A stretch of 64,000 nt of DNA. Origin: Bacillota bacterium. Lineage in GTDB: Bacteria; Bacillota; Clostridia; Lachnospirales; Lachnospiraceae. Within the stretch, counting starts at the first letter, position 1, and every line of letters begins with the position of its first letter. The DNA lies in contig JAEWYQ010000019.1 of assembly GCA_023395555.1 (NCBI GenBank), positions 1-64,000 of the forward strand, in the 5' to 3' direction. Both the position numbers and the translations under genes were made by a program. This document shows, in pieces, positions 17,550 through 26,387 of the stretch. A model generated the notes under the pieces. The model was not told the DNA's origin, did not search any database, and saw nothing but the letters and a program-made list of their open reading frames with translations.

Positions 17550-18626
17550 TTGAAGGTTATCATTTGGATGGAATTAAAAAGATATTTACGAAATCCCATT
17601 TTTTATATCGGAGCAATTCTAGTGGTATTAGGCGTATACAGCAGTACGTCTCCTTATCTGGGGCTTCATTATTTTAATGATGAAAGTGAGATACATACGC
17701 TGGAGGAGTATTCGGAAATTGCGGATGCGGATATAATGGACGGTTATATACCTGCTGCGGAGGAAGAGCAATACAAGATGGGGCTGGAAAAGATCGGTGA
17801 GGTCATGGTAGAAGCATTTGATTTCAGCCAGTCACAGAAAAATGAGCTGATAAACAAGCTGACAGAGAGGAATATGTCTTTGATGGAAGTGGCGGAGTAT
17901 ATGGAGGCCAATTACTCATTTCTAGGTGCAAATGTATATTTTTATGAATTTAAGATGAGGCAGGCGAGTATGGAAGAAGCCAACGATTATATAAAGACAT
18001 CTCTTAACAGGCATAAGTACAGCAATTATTTCTCACGGACCTATGCGGATTACTTTGGTGTTTATATTATTTTCTATGCCATTTTTATGTTTGCTTTTTT
18101 GTTTATCCGGGATTCAAAGCGGGATATATATGAATTACTGCATACGAAGCCTTTGAAGGCGAGGGAGTATATTATCGGTAAGATCATCGGCGGTATGTCG
18201 GCCTTAAGCATCGTCGTGGTTGTTATAACATTGCTGTTTGATGTTATGGTAATGCTTCATGGAAGAGCAGCCGGGTTTCCGGTGTCCTTCTGGGATTTAT
18301 GGCTTGCCGCTATCTTATATATTATTCCTAATCTGCTCATGGTTGCAAGTGTCTATACCGCCATAGCGGTGCTTTTTAAAAGCCCGTTACCGGCCTTGCC
18401 CGCATTGATCCTGTATATGATTTATTCTAACATGGGAAGCCGGATGGAGGATGGGAGCTTCGGATATAAGATTCGGAAGCTGGCAATTCTGGTCCGTTTT
18501 CCGGGGGCATTTTTTGAAACATCCACTCCTCCGCAGGCAGTATTGAATCAGATTATCCTTGTGTTGTGTTCCGTTTTCATTATTCTTTTGAGTATTACAG
18601 TATGGAGGAGGAGACGAGTTTATTGA
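17550..18626 (+). CDS. ABC-2 type permease protein
   Basis: A 358-residue membrane protein with one N-terminal helix (about 14-32), an outer region of about 135 residues, and a cluster of five or so helices from about 165 to the end. This is the ABC-2/CcmB-like plan of exporter subunits. The TTG start at 17550 lies 10 bases after GGGAGG; a frame reaching back to 17514 would run through the operator and the ribosome site. It is the first gene of an exporter operon with the second permease and the ATPase. The substrate is unknown, perhaps a peptide antibiotic or a lipid. Confidence 0.75.
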   Translation: MKVIIWMELKRYLRNPIFYIGAILVVLGVYSSTSPYLGLHYFNDESEIHTLEEYSEIADADIMDGYIPAAEEEQYKMGLEKIGEVMVEAFDFSQSQKNELINKLTERNMSLMEVAEYMEANYSFLGANVYFYEFKMRQASMEEANDYIKTSLNRHKYSNYFSRTYADYFGVYIIFYAIFMFAFLFIRDSKRDIYELLHTKPLKAREYIIGKIIGGMSALSIVVVVITLLFDVMVMLHGRAAGFPVSFWDLWLAAILYIIPNLLMVASVYTAIAVLFKSPLPALPALILYMIYSNMGSRMEDGSFGYKIRKLAILVRFPGAFFETSTPPQAVLNQIILVLCSVFIILLSITVWRRRRVY

Positions 18627-19279
18627 GATACTCTATAAAAATAGCATTAACAAGAATAAAGGTGTGTTACTCGGTTTCCTTCCTGATCATATTGGCATTG
18701 ATCAGGGGGATATCCTTCCCCGATGAAATTGGGGTGGCAATGGATGCAAATGTTGCTTTACTGGCGATTGTATTCTGCGCGGATGCATATTATCAGGAAA
18801 TACACGAGAACCGGTGGGAGGTCTTTGATCTTTTACCGGTAAAGAACCGGTTTCATACAATCTGCCAGCGGCTCTTGCTTCAGGTGGTCTATCTGGGGAT
18901 ATTAACCGGTCTGGATTACTGGGTCTTTTATGTACATTTTATAAAGTATAAAAGTGAAGCTAATCTGCTGGTATTATATTTAACCGCAGTTCTAGCCTGT
19001 ACTGCCAGTATTTTCTTTTTTGGAACCTTATCCTTCACTTTCGTCAATCTGTTTAAGAATTTATGGGGAGGGATCGGAGGCGCCTTTCTGATCTGGACTA
19101 TATTAAACTCTACCGTCGGAAAGAGAATACCGGACTACATTAATGTATTTGCATATGGCAATAACCAGAACAATGAAATATGCACAGATTGGATTATTGG
19201 CAAGCTGGTTGCTGTTATTACCGCAATACTGTTAATTTACTTTAATAAAAAACTGCTTGTTTGGAAAGGAAAGGGTTGA
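18623..19279 (+). CDS. Second ABC exporter membrane subunit
   Basis: A 218-residue protein with about six hydrophobic segments and no soluble domain; no family was recognised with certainty. The TTG start at 18623 overlaps the previous stop (TTGA), and GGAGGAGG lies about 11 bases upstream. An ATG at 18602 would be too close to the same ribosome site. The position between an ABC-2 permease and an ATPase gene argues for a second membrane subunit of the same exporter. Confidence 0.65.
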   Translation: MRYSIKIALTRIKVCYSVSFLIILALIRGISFPDEIGVAMDANVALLAIVFCADAYYQEIHENRWEVFDLLPVKNRFHTICQRLLLQVVYLGILTGLDYWVFYVHFIKYKSEANLLVLYLTAVLACTASIFFFGTLSFTFVNLFKNLWGGIGGAFLIWTILNSTVGKRIPDYINVFAYGNNQNNEICTDWIIGKLVAVITAILLIYFNKKLLVWKGKG

Positions 19280-19288
19280 GGTGGGAAT

Positions 19289-20167
19289 ATGTCAATTGAA
19301 ATAAAGGATTTATCCGTTCGGTTTCGGAATGGGACAGTTGCAATTAATCAGATCAATATGAATATTAATAAAGGAATCTATGGATTACTGGGCGAAAACG
19401 GTGCGGGCAAGACAACCCTTATGCGGGTGTTAACTACGATTCTAAAGCCTACCAGGGGTCAGGCGACCCTGAGCGGGATTGAATTAAAAGAAGAAAACTA
19501 CGAAAAGCTGCAACGGCTTATCGGTTATCTGCCGCAGGAGTTAGGACTTTATCCGAATCTATCGGTGAGAGAGACGCTGGAATACATGGGAGGATTAGCG
19601 GGGATAACAAAAGCACAGGGAAAAGAGCGGATCGATTATTATTTAGAGAAAACAAGCCTGGCGGAACATCAGAGGAAGAAGAACCGGCAATTGTCCGGCG
19701 GAATGAAGCGGCGCGTGGGATTGATCCAGGCTCTGCTGCATAACCCGGAAATCCTTATCGTGGATGAACCGACAACCGGACTTGACCCGGAAGAAAGGGT
19801 GCGCATAAGAAATCTGTTAGTTGACTTTTCGAGGGACCGGATCGTATTATTTTCAACCCATGTAATAGAGGATCTGGCGGCCACCTGTAATACGCTGGGG
19901 GTGCTTAAAAAGGGAGAGCTTAAATACAATGGAGGGAAAGACGCACTGCTTCATCAAGTAAAGGATTGTGTATGGATCTGCAGATTGAAAAATGAAGAAG
20001 AATATAATCTGCTTCAAGGTAAATACATCATATCTTCTAAGAATTATAAAGAGGATGGAATAGAGGCGAGAATCATCACGGACAGACAGCCGGATATTCC
20101 GGGAATAAAAGCGGATGTGACCTTAGAGGATGCATATATCTATATCATGAATAGCGATAAACTGTAA
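19289..20167 (+). CDS. ABC transporter ATP-binding protein
   Basis: A 292-residue ATPase with Walker A GENGAGKTT (about 37-45), a Q-loop in GYLPQELGLYP, the signature LSGGMKRR, Walker B ILIVDEPTTGLD and the switch histidine in FSTHV. The C-terminal 70 residues are an accessory domain seen in drug-export ATPases. GAGGTG precedes the ATG. It completes the exporter operon and would power the two membrane subunits upstream. Confidence 0.9.
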   Translation: MSIEIKDLSVRFRNGTVAINQINMNINKGIYGLLGENGAGKTTLMRVLTTILKPTRGQATLSGIELKEENYEKLQRLIGYLPQELGLYPNLSVRETLEYMGGLAGITKAQGKERIDYYLEKTSLAEHQRKKNRQLSGGMKRRVGLIQALLHNPEILIVDEPTTGLDPEERVRIRNLLVDFSRDRIVLFSTHVIEDLAATCNTLGVLKKGELKYNGGKDALLHQVKDCVWICRLKNEEEYNLLQGKYIISSKNYKEDGIEARIITDRQPDIPGIKADVTLEDAYIYIMNSDKL

Positions 20168-20171
20168 GAAG

Positions 20172-20205
20172 TGCCCCTGTTCCCTCAGAAATGAGGGCAG
20201 GGGCA
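20172..20205. terminator. Terminator between the ABC operon and the ROK gene
   Basis: Two stacked stems (20172-20179 with 20198-20205 and 20182-20187 with 20192-20197) close on a GAAA loop. The gene pair is convergent and the hairpin can serve both strands. Confidence 0.7.
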
Positions 20206-20236
20206 TTCAATTTCGCCTTACGCTAAAATAATCCGG

Positions 20237-21394
20237 TTAATACACCGGCCCTTTTAAAAAATGCTCCAGAATCAGATTTGCGGAAGAAAGAACAGGTGCC
20301 TCATAGGTAATGGAAGAAGAGATGATGTTGATTTGCTTTACCATGCGGGCGATAATCTGCTGATCCACCCGTTCTTTCACCAGATCAATGAGGAAGGAGC
20401 TGCGGCAGGTGAGATCTCCTGCGAAAATAATGGCTTCCACATCCAGGATGTTCATGATATTGGTGATGATGATGGACAGATAGAAAGCTTCCTTTTCAAC
20501 GACCTGAATCGCCTGGGCATTACCGGAAAGAGCCTGATCAACAATCATGTTCCAGTCTGTAAAAGCGGGATTGATCTGTCTGGCATACCGAAGAATATTG
20601 GGGATGGAGGCATAGAGCTCCGCGCATCCTATATTCCCGCACTGGCAGGGCTCACCGTGAAAATCAATGGACATATGGCCGAAATCATTGCCAAATCCGG
20701 AAGCTCCTTTATAAAGCTGACCATTTAAGATGACTCCGCTGCCAATACCGGAATCCACATTCAGCTCCACATAGTTCTTGAACTGATTATGGATGCTATA
20801 GAATTTCTCCAGGAGCGCCAGAGCATTTGAGTTATTTTCTAGTAAGATGGTGCAATCAAATTTATCGCGAAAATAATCGGTAACATGAGTAAAAGCCCAT
20901 TGATCAAAATTAGGGGGATTTAATATGATTCCATTGGAGGAATCTAACGGTCCGGGGGAGGTGATACCGATGCCCAGGAGCTCTCCGGGTAAATGGTTTT
21001 CTTCTATCAGTTTTCTGATGGTGTTTTCTATGTTGAGAAGGGTCTCCTGAGGAGTTCCGTCCATCTGCAGTTTAGAAACAGACAGGATTTCCCCGCAAAA
21101 ATTCACGATGCCCACGCTGCAGCCATTGCGGGCAAGATTCACTCCAATCATATAAAAACGGTCCGGATTTAATTTTAAAACGAAAGATTTGCGCCCGACC
21201 TTGCCGAGTATGGGAGCTCCCTCCATAATATACTGCTGGCTCATTAATTCATCAACAATAATACTGATAGCGGATCGGGTCAGCCCGGTCTTCCTGGACA
21301 GGCCGGCTCTGGAGCAGGGAGTTACTAAAAGCTGCAATATCTTTTTCTGATTCCGGATCTTCATTTCCGAAGCATTTAACACATTTTTAGACAT
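20237..21394 (-). CDS. ROK family transcriptional repressor (XylR/NagC-like)
   Basis: A 385-residue regulator. An N-terminal winged helix (about 8-65; SRKTGLTRSAISIIVDELM) binds DNA, and the ROK sugar-binding domain follows. The zinc motif reads CQCGNIGCAE (about 245-255). GVNLARNGCSVGIV and GIGITSPGPLD mark the ATPase-like fold. MSKNVL at 21394 is taken as the start because GAGGTGG stands just upstream; a longer frame to 21424 lacks that. The gene is divergent from the glycyl radical/sugar operon and most likely represses it in the absence of the inducing sugar. Confidence 0.9.
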   Translation of the reverse strand: MSKNVLNASEMKIRNQKKILQLLVTPCSRAGLSRKTGLTRSAISIIVDELMSQQYIMEGAPILGKVGRKSFVLKLNPDRFYMIGVNLARNGCSVGIVNFCGEILSVSKLQMDGTPQETLLNIENTIRKLIEENHLPGELLGIGITSPGPLDSSNGIILNPPNFDQWAFTHVTDYFRDKFDCTILLENNSNALALLEKFYSIHNQFKNYVELNVDSGIGSGVILNGQLYKGASGFGNDFGHMSIDFHGEPCQCGNIGCAELYASIPNILRYARQINPAFTDWNMIVDQALSGNAQAIQVVEKEAFYLSIIITNIMNILDVEAIIFAGDLTCRSSFLIDLVKERVDQQIIARMVKQINIISSSITYEAPVLSSANLILEHFLKGPVY

Positions 21395-21431
21395 ATAGCC
21401 ACCTCGTTTTATACAGCGATGCATCTTTCAT

Positions 21432-21458
21432 ATTATACTGAATAGTTTGGAAAGTCAA
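21432..21458 (-). promoter_or_regulatory. Possible promoter of the ROK gene
   Basis: On the minus strand, TTGACT (21453-21458) and TATAAT (21432-21437) are separated by 15 bases, shorter than ideal. It lies about 40 bases before the chosen start. Confidence 0.4.
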
Positions 21459-21461
21459 TCG

Positions 21462-21502
21462 AAGCCGGGAATTTGTCAAATGAATTGACAAATTCCCGGC
21501 TT
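21462..21502. promoter_or_regulatory. Long dyad in the ROK/glycyl radical operon divergent region
   Basis: Perfect 18-bp arms (21462-21479 and 21485-21502) flank a 5-base spacer; the inner part is TTGTCAA-ATGAA-TTGACAA. The right arm contains the -35 box TTGACA of the operon promoter, so a bound repressor would cover it. This makes it the likely ROK operator. Transcribed, it would also form a stable hairpin. Confidence 0.55.
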
Positions 21503-21513
21503 TATGATACAAA
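21485..21513 (+). promoter_or_regulatory. Promoter of the glycyl radical operon
   Basis: TTGACA (21485-21490) and TACAAA (21508-21513) are separated by 17 bases. The -35 box is inside the dyad at 21462-21502. Confidence 0.45.
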
Positions 21514-21559
21514 AGGATTAAGGAAATGGTGTCAGGCACCGATGGGAGGAGAGGATGGC

Positions 21560-22429
21560 GTGAAGCTTAAAATAATGAAAAAAGGCTTTAATTATTCCCA
21601 GGACGGGCCGGGAAACCGGCTGGTGTACCATCTTCAGGGATGCAATATGAGATGCCGATGGTGCGCCAATCCGGAGAGCATTGCAAGGGACGGAGTTCTG
21701 ATGATTGAGAAAGAGAAATTACTGGGGGCGGTCTGTCCATATGGTGCCATCGGAGAGGGTAAGCTGAACAGGGAGATCTGCGAAGCTTGCCATAACCGGC
21801 CCTGCTTACATGAGAATAAAAATGAAGGCATCCGTCTTAGCTGCTTTGAAATGGGTGAGGGTGAAATCATAGAGGAAGCGGAAGCCTGCAGCACAATTTT
21901 TTTCGACAACGGAGGCGTGACCTTTACAGGGGGAGAACCTACCTTTCAGTATCAGGCTTTAAAACAAATTTTAAAGAGACTGAAAGAAAATAAGATTCAT
22001 ACGGCAATTGAAACCAATGGAACTCATAAGAGCCTGGGGGAATTGTTTCCGTATATTGATCTGTTGATTATGGATTTTAAGCATATAGACAAGGAACTGC
22101 ACCGGCAGCATACCGGAATATCCAATGAGCAGATTATGCTTAACATAGAAAAAGCTATGACGGGTCATCCCAATGTTTTGATAAGAACGGCTCTGGTGAA
22201 TGGTTTTAATGCAGAGGAAAGGTATATAGACCGGTTTCTCTCTTTTTATAAGCAATTTAATCAGGAAAATACCCGGTTTGAGATTTTGAAGTTTCATGAG
22301 TACGGGAAAGAAAAATGGGAAAAATGCGGTCTTAACTATCAGATGACAGATGGCTACATAAGAGAAGACCTTGAAAATGAATTTGAAGAAAGGTACAGAG
22401 CCGGTGGATTGACCGTTATTAGAACATGA
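21560..22429 (+). CDS. Radical SAM glycyl-radical-enzyme activase
   Basis: A 289-residue PflA-type activating enzyme. The [4Fe-4S] cysteines are in CNMRCRWC (C28, C32, C35), preceded by DGPGNR, a motif of this family. A short cysteine-containing insert (about 55-90) resembles the extra cluster region of glycyl radical activases. TFTGGEPT and METNGT-like segments mark SAM binding. It would abstract hydrogen from the glycine of the partner enzyme in the next gene. The GTG start at 21560 has GGAGGA upstream; a frame reaching 21473 would begin inside the dyad and is unlikely. The stop is 47 bases before the glycyl radical gene. Confidence 0.88.
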   Translation: MKLKIMKKGFNYSQDGPGNRLVYHLQGCNMRCRWCANPESIARDGVLMIEKEKLLGAVCPYGAIGEGKLNREICEACHNRPCLHENKNEGIRLSCFEMGEGEIIEEAEACSTIFFDNGGVTFTGGEPTFQYQALKQILKRLKENKIHTAIETNGTHKSLGELFPYIDLLIMDFKHIDKELHRQHTGISNEQIMLNIEKAMTGHPNVLIRTALVNGFNAEERYIDRFLSFYKQFNQENTRFEILKFHEYGKEKWEKCGLNYQMTDGYIREDLENEFEERYRAGGLTVIRT

Positions 22430-22476
22430 AGGACTAGAAAGAGCGGGAATGGCCAGAGCAGGAAGGGAGACGGATT

Positions 22477-23802
22477 ATGATAAGCAATTATTTTACACCG
22501 CAGGAATTAGAGGATTTAGCAAAGAAGCTATATAAAAACGAGAGGAATATTACCCGTTTGGATGGGTGGTTCCTCACCCCGTCCTTATTTAATGACGACT
22601 CTGTCTTTGAGGTGCTGAAGCTTCAGCAGATAGAAAAGGAGGATTTGCCGGATTATTCGGTTGCCGGGTGCCAGGAGCCTCTGATTATGGGAAAGGACAA
22701 CGGAAACACTACCAATAGCTGGCTGAACCTGGCTAAAATTCTGGAACTGACCTTAAATGACGGAAGATCCATGCTGACAGGAAATAAGATCGGAAAATCC
22801 GATGAAGAACTGGCGGGGTCCAGGGATCCCAAGGAAGTGCTGTCCAATATCAGAGAGGCATTCTATAAACATGCAGAATACTTCGTGGATCGAATGACAG
22901 AGCATGCCAACGGCGCGTCTGTTGCGGTTTCTTATCTGCCGGTTCCTTATCTGTCCTGCTTCATGGGGGGAATCGAAAGCGGAATCGATACGAGGGATAA
23001 CCAGGAACAGGGAACAAAATACAATGGCAGCGGCTGTTTGATTCATGGGCTGAGTGTGATAGCGGATTCCCTGGTTGCCATCGATACCCTGTTAAAGGAA
23101 CGTCCTCAGGACTGTGAACGTCTGCTTGCCGCGTTGAAAAATGATTTTAATGAGGATGAGGAATTAAGGCAATATCTGCTGAGATGTGACAAGTTTGGCA
23201 ATCACAAAACGGCGGTTGATCTGGAAGCAGTGGATATCGCCAATCGAATATCAGACATGGTACGGTCCAGAAAAAACTATCTGGGAAATCCCTTCCGGCC
23301 TGATTTTTCAACCCCAAGCACTCATCTGATCTATGGCAGTCTGGTAGGAGCCATGCCCAGCGGGCGGAAAGCAAAAGATATGTTAAATTACGGCATTGAC
23401 CCTTTGTATGGCGATGCCCAGAATGGTCTGGGGTACCGGGTGCTGTCAACACAGAAGCTTCCCTATGAGCAGTTTAACGGAGGATATGCTTCCCACCTGG
23501 GATTGGACCCGAATTACTTTAGAGCGGATACCAAAGAAAGCAAGGGAATGGAATTTAAGACAAAGGTGTTAAATCCTCTGTTCTTCGGAACGAAGGAAGA
23601 AAGAATAGCGCCCTTTTATCTATATGTAAATGTTACCACGCCCGATACCCTGAGAAAGGTATTAGAAAATCCAGGGAAATATGCGCCCAGCGGAGTTTAT
23701 ATCATGCGCATCCATGGCACCTTTGTAAATTTTCTGGATCTTTCCCCTGAGATACAGGAGGACATTATTAAAAGATTGGATTTGCAGTCCACCATTTGCT
23801 AG
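22477..23802 (+). CDS. Half-size glycyl radical enzyme (C-terminal half only)
   Basis: A 441-residue protein matching the C-terminal half of PFL/diol-dehydratase-type glycyl radical enzymes. It keeps the thiyl loop GCQEP (C65, E67), a PSLFNDD segment before it, and a glycyl loop RIHGTFVNF with G414. The canonical loop is R-[VI]-x-G-[YF], so T415 is unusual. The C65-G414 distance of about 350 residues is normal, yet full-size enzymes have roughly 350-420 more residues before the thiyl cysteine, and these are absent. The gene has its own strong ribosome site (GGAAGGGAGA), and the upstream frame is occupied by the activase, so this is not a simple frameshift. It may need a partner from elsewhere, be a compact new subfamily, or be a decaying gene. 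The substrate is unknown. Confidence 0.75.
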   Translation: MISNYFTPQELEDLAKKLYKNERNITRLDGWFLTPSLFNDDSVFEVLKLQQIEKEDLPDYSVAGCQEPLIMGKDNGNTTNSWLNLAKILELTLNDGRSMLTGNKIGKSDEELAGSRDPKEVLSNIREAFYKHAEYFVDRMTEHANGASVAVSYLPVPYLSCFMGGIESGIDTRDNQEQGTKYNGSGCLIHGLSVIADSLVAIDTLLKERPQDCERLLAALKNDFNEDEELRQYLLRCDKFGNHKTAVDLEAVDIANRISDMVRSRKNYLGNPFRPDFSTPSTHLIYGSLVGAMPSGRKAKDMLNYGIDPLYGDAQNGLGYRVLSTQKLPYEQFNGGYASHLGLDPNYFRADTKESKGMEFKTKVLNPLFFGTKEERIAPFYLYVNVTTPDTLRKVLENPGKYAPSGVYIMRIHGTFVNFLDLSPEIQEDIIKRLDLQSTIC

Positions 23803-23819
23803 GCAGGAGGAGATCAAGG

Positions 23820-25190
23820 ATGAAAAGTATTGGATTGGATATAGGAACAACCACGGTTTGCGGAATTGTAATCGACGCGATAGAAGGAAAGGTTACCGGT
23901 TCCCGGACACTTGCCAACGATTCTGCGGTGAAAGGGGAAGCCGGTTTTGAAAGACTCCAGGATGTCGGCAGGATATTGGAAATTTGTAATGAAATTGTGG
24001 ATGGGTTCCTAGAGGAGTATAGTGACATCACCCATATTGGGGCGACGGGGCAGATGCACGGTATTCTATATTTTGATTCCCAGGGACAGCCGGTAAGTCC
24101 CCTTTATACCTGGCAGGATAAAAGAGGAGACTTGATTTATAAGGATCAGCTTACCTACAGCGGATACCTGACTCAGACCACGGGATATCAGATGGCCGCC
24201 GGCTACGGACTCACCACTCATTTCTATCAATGGGTGAATGATAAGATCCCGAAGGAAGCGGCTTATCTCTGCACGGCTCCCGATTTTATTGCCATGAGGC
24301 TGGCAGGAAAGAAACGGCCTGTCTTGCATAAAAGCATGGCGGCAAGCCTTGGACTCTTTTCTATAGAAGCCGGCGGCTTTGATAGGCCGGCGCTGGAAAA
24401 ACTGGAGATGGGTACACAATATCTGCCGGAGGTTGCAGCGGCGGAAGCTGCATATGAACCGAATTCCAGGGGAATTACCGTTTCTATGGCACTGGGAGAT
24501 AACCAGGCCAGCTTTCTGGGATCGGTAAGCCCGGACAGCAATATTCTGTTGAACATAGGGACCGGAAGCCAGATTTCGATTTTTGCCAAAGCCCATGACA
24601 AGGCGGCGGAGATCGAATACAGGCCGTATATCGGGGATACTTATCTGATGGTTGGCGCTCCTTTATGCGGCGGCGCAGCTTACGAGCTGTTAAAGAATTT
24701 TTATAGGAAGGTATTGGAGCTGTTCCGGTGTGAGATACCTGAAAATATGTATGAGATTATGAATCAGGCGGCGGATGGTGTTTATAACACGAAGAATCCC
24801 ATCGTGGTGGATACCCGGTTTAACAGCACCAGATCAGATCCCAGGAAACGGGGAAGGATAGAACAGTTGGATGCCGATAATTTTACCCCGGAAGCCTTAA
24901 CTCTGGGAATGCTTCAAGGAATGTGCCGTGAGCTTTACGAGCTCTATCAAAAGGTTCCCAAAGAGGATCAGGGAGCAGGGGTACTGATTGGAAGCGGGAA
25001 CGGAATTCGGAAAAACCCGGTTCTGCAAAAGGTGGTCGAGGATATATTCGGAAAGGATTTGCATATCCCAATCTTTGGAGAGGAAGCTTCCTGCGGTGCG
25101 GCATTATACTCCTTATATAGCAGCGGCCATTTTCAGTCTATAGGAGAGGTACAGAAGATAGTACGAACGAAGAGAGGAAATAAATTATGA
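23820..25190 (+). CDS. FGGY carbohydrate kinase, sedoheptulokinase-like
   Basis: A 456-residue sugar kinase. GLDIGTTTV (5-13) begins the first phosphate loop, GQMHGILY (about 75-82) fits the sedoheptulokinase-like branch, ALGDNQASFLGS carries the catalytic aspartate, and GSGNGIRKNPVLQ lies in the adenine-binding part. It would phosphorylate a ketose, possibly a heptulose, after import. GGAGGAG lies 8 bases before the ATG. The gene follows the glycyl radical enzyme by 17 bases and overlaps the next gene by 4, so they are surely co-transcribed. Confidence 0.83.
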   Translation: MKSIGLDIGTTTVCGIVIDAIEGKVTGSRTLANDSAVKGEAGFERLQDVGRILEICNEIVDGFLEEYSDITHIGATGQMHGILYFDSQGQPVSPLYTWQDKRGDLIYKDQLTYSGYLTQTTGYQMAAGYGLTTHFYQWVNDKIPKEAAYLCTAPDFIAMRLAGKKRPVLHKSMAASLGLFSIEAGGFDRPALEKLEMGTQYLPEVAAAEAAYEPNSRGITVSMALGDNQASFLGSVSPDSNILLNIGTGSQISIFAKAHDKAAEIEYRPYIGDTYLMVGAPLCGGAAYELLKNFYRKVLELFRCEIPENMYEIMNQAADGVYNTKNPIVVDTRFNSTRSDPRKRGRIEQLDADNFTPEALTLGMLQGMCRELYELYQKVPKEDQGAGVLIGSGNGIRKNPVLQKVVEDIFGKDLHIPIFGEEASCGAALYSLYSSGHFQSIGEVQKIVRTKRGNKL

Positions 25191-26272
25191 TTCAGTATAC
25201 GGAACAACCGGTATTTTTTGAAAGAAACAGAGTCTGGCGTGTTTATAAGGGAGGATACCTGTTGGGAGATTTCCTTGGAGATAAAAAGGAAGATACGAAT
25301 TATCCGGAGGAGTGGATTGCCTCTACGGTGAAAGCCTTAAATGAAAAGAGTGCTGGGGATAACGAAGGACTAAGCTTTATCAAAGGGACGAATATTACGT
25401 TAAAAGAATTGATAGACGCTTATCCGGCAGAGACCCTGGGGAACTCCCGGAGCCTGGAGATACTGGTAAAATACCTGGACAGCGCCATACGGCTGCCCTT
25501 GCAGGCCCACCCGGACCGGGCATTTTCCGAGAAGTATTTTAACAGCTCCTATGGAAAGACAGAGATGTGGCTGATATTAGCCACCAGGGAAGATGCAAGC
25601 ATTTGCTTTGGATTTAAAGACAAGCTCACGAAGGAACGATTTTCAGAGATCATAGAGGAATCTAAAACGAATAAAAGCATCATGGATGAATATTTGAACA
25701 GGGTTGCGGTGAAAGCGGGAGATGTGTTCCTGATTCCCGCCAAGGCGGTCCATGCCATCGGATACGGCTGTCTGATCTTAGAGGTGCAGGAGCCCACAGA
25801 TTTTACGGTTCAGCCGGAGTATTGGTGCGGAGATCATCTTCTGAGCCGGAAGGAGATGTATCTGGATTTGGAAAAGGACGCGGCGCTGGATTGCTTTGAT
25901 TATTCGATATATGGCGGGGAATGTATCGCACTTTCCAAAAGGGAACCCCGTCTCATATTTGAAAATGATGAGTATAGAAAGGAAGCGTTGATTACCACGG
26001 AAGATACACCATGTTTTTCTGTGGAGAAATATTATGTTTCAAAATCCTTGCTTCTGGAATGCGCCCCGGCCATCTACGTTGTAGCAGACGGTACAGGAAT
26101 ATTGGAAGGCAGGGGCTATCAGGAAAAGGTGAAGAAAGGCGATTATTTCTTCCTGCCCAAGAATGCTCTGGGGAACATAAAGGTGACGGCAGACAGTGGC
26201 TGTCAGTTGGAAATAGTGGCATGTATTCCGCCCTGTCACCCTCTGAACAGTAACTGGAGGATGGCCGGATAG
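25187..26272 (+). CDS. Class I mannose-6-phosphate isomerase-like protein
   Basis: A 361-residue cupin-type sugar phosphate isomerase. The zinc ligands are visible: LQAHPD (Q and H, about 104-109), KTEMW (E, about 125) and PAKAVHAIG (H, about 190). A second cupin half follows. It would interconvert an aldose phosphate and a ketose phosphate. Its start overlaps the kinase stop (ATGA), showing translational coupling. In this operon it may work on the product of the kinase; whether the substrate is mannose-6-phosphate is not shown. Confidence 0.83.
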   Translation: MIQYTEQPVFFERNRVWRVYKGGYLLGDFLGDKKEDTNYPEEWIASTVKALNEKSAGDNEGLSFIKGTNITLKELIDAYPAETLGNSRSLEILVKYLDSAIRLPLQAHPDRAFSEKYFNSSYGKTEMWLILATREDASICFGFKDKLTKERFSEIIEESKTNKSIMDEYLNRVAVKAGDVFLIPAKAVHAIGYGCLILEVQEPTDFTVQPEYWCGDHLLSRKEMYLDLEKDAALDCFDYSIYGGECIALSKREPRLIFENDEYRKEALITTEDTPCFSVEKYYVSKSLLLECAPAIYVVADGTGILEGRGYQEKVKKGDYFFLPKNALGNIKVTADSGCQLEIVACIPPCHPLNSNWRMAG

Positions 26273-26387
26273 AGAAGGGCTGGATGGAGAAGGGGTGGAC
26301 AGAGAGCAACCTGCCGGAGTATAATTAGACCGAGAAGGATTGGTCAGAACGGATTGGATAAAGGGGAATTGGAAGGAGAAAATTGAT

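Noticed and set aside
20261..20728. 155-residue plus-strand frame opposite the ROK gene
   Set aside because: Shadow of the ROK gene; no ribosome site and no recognisable domain.
24066..24596. 176-residue minus-strand frame inside the kinase gene
   Set aside because: It is antisense to a clear FGGY kinase; composition is that of a shadow frame.
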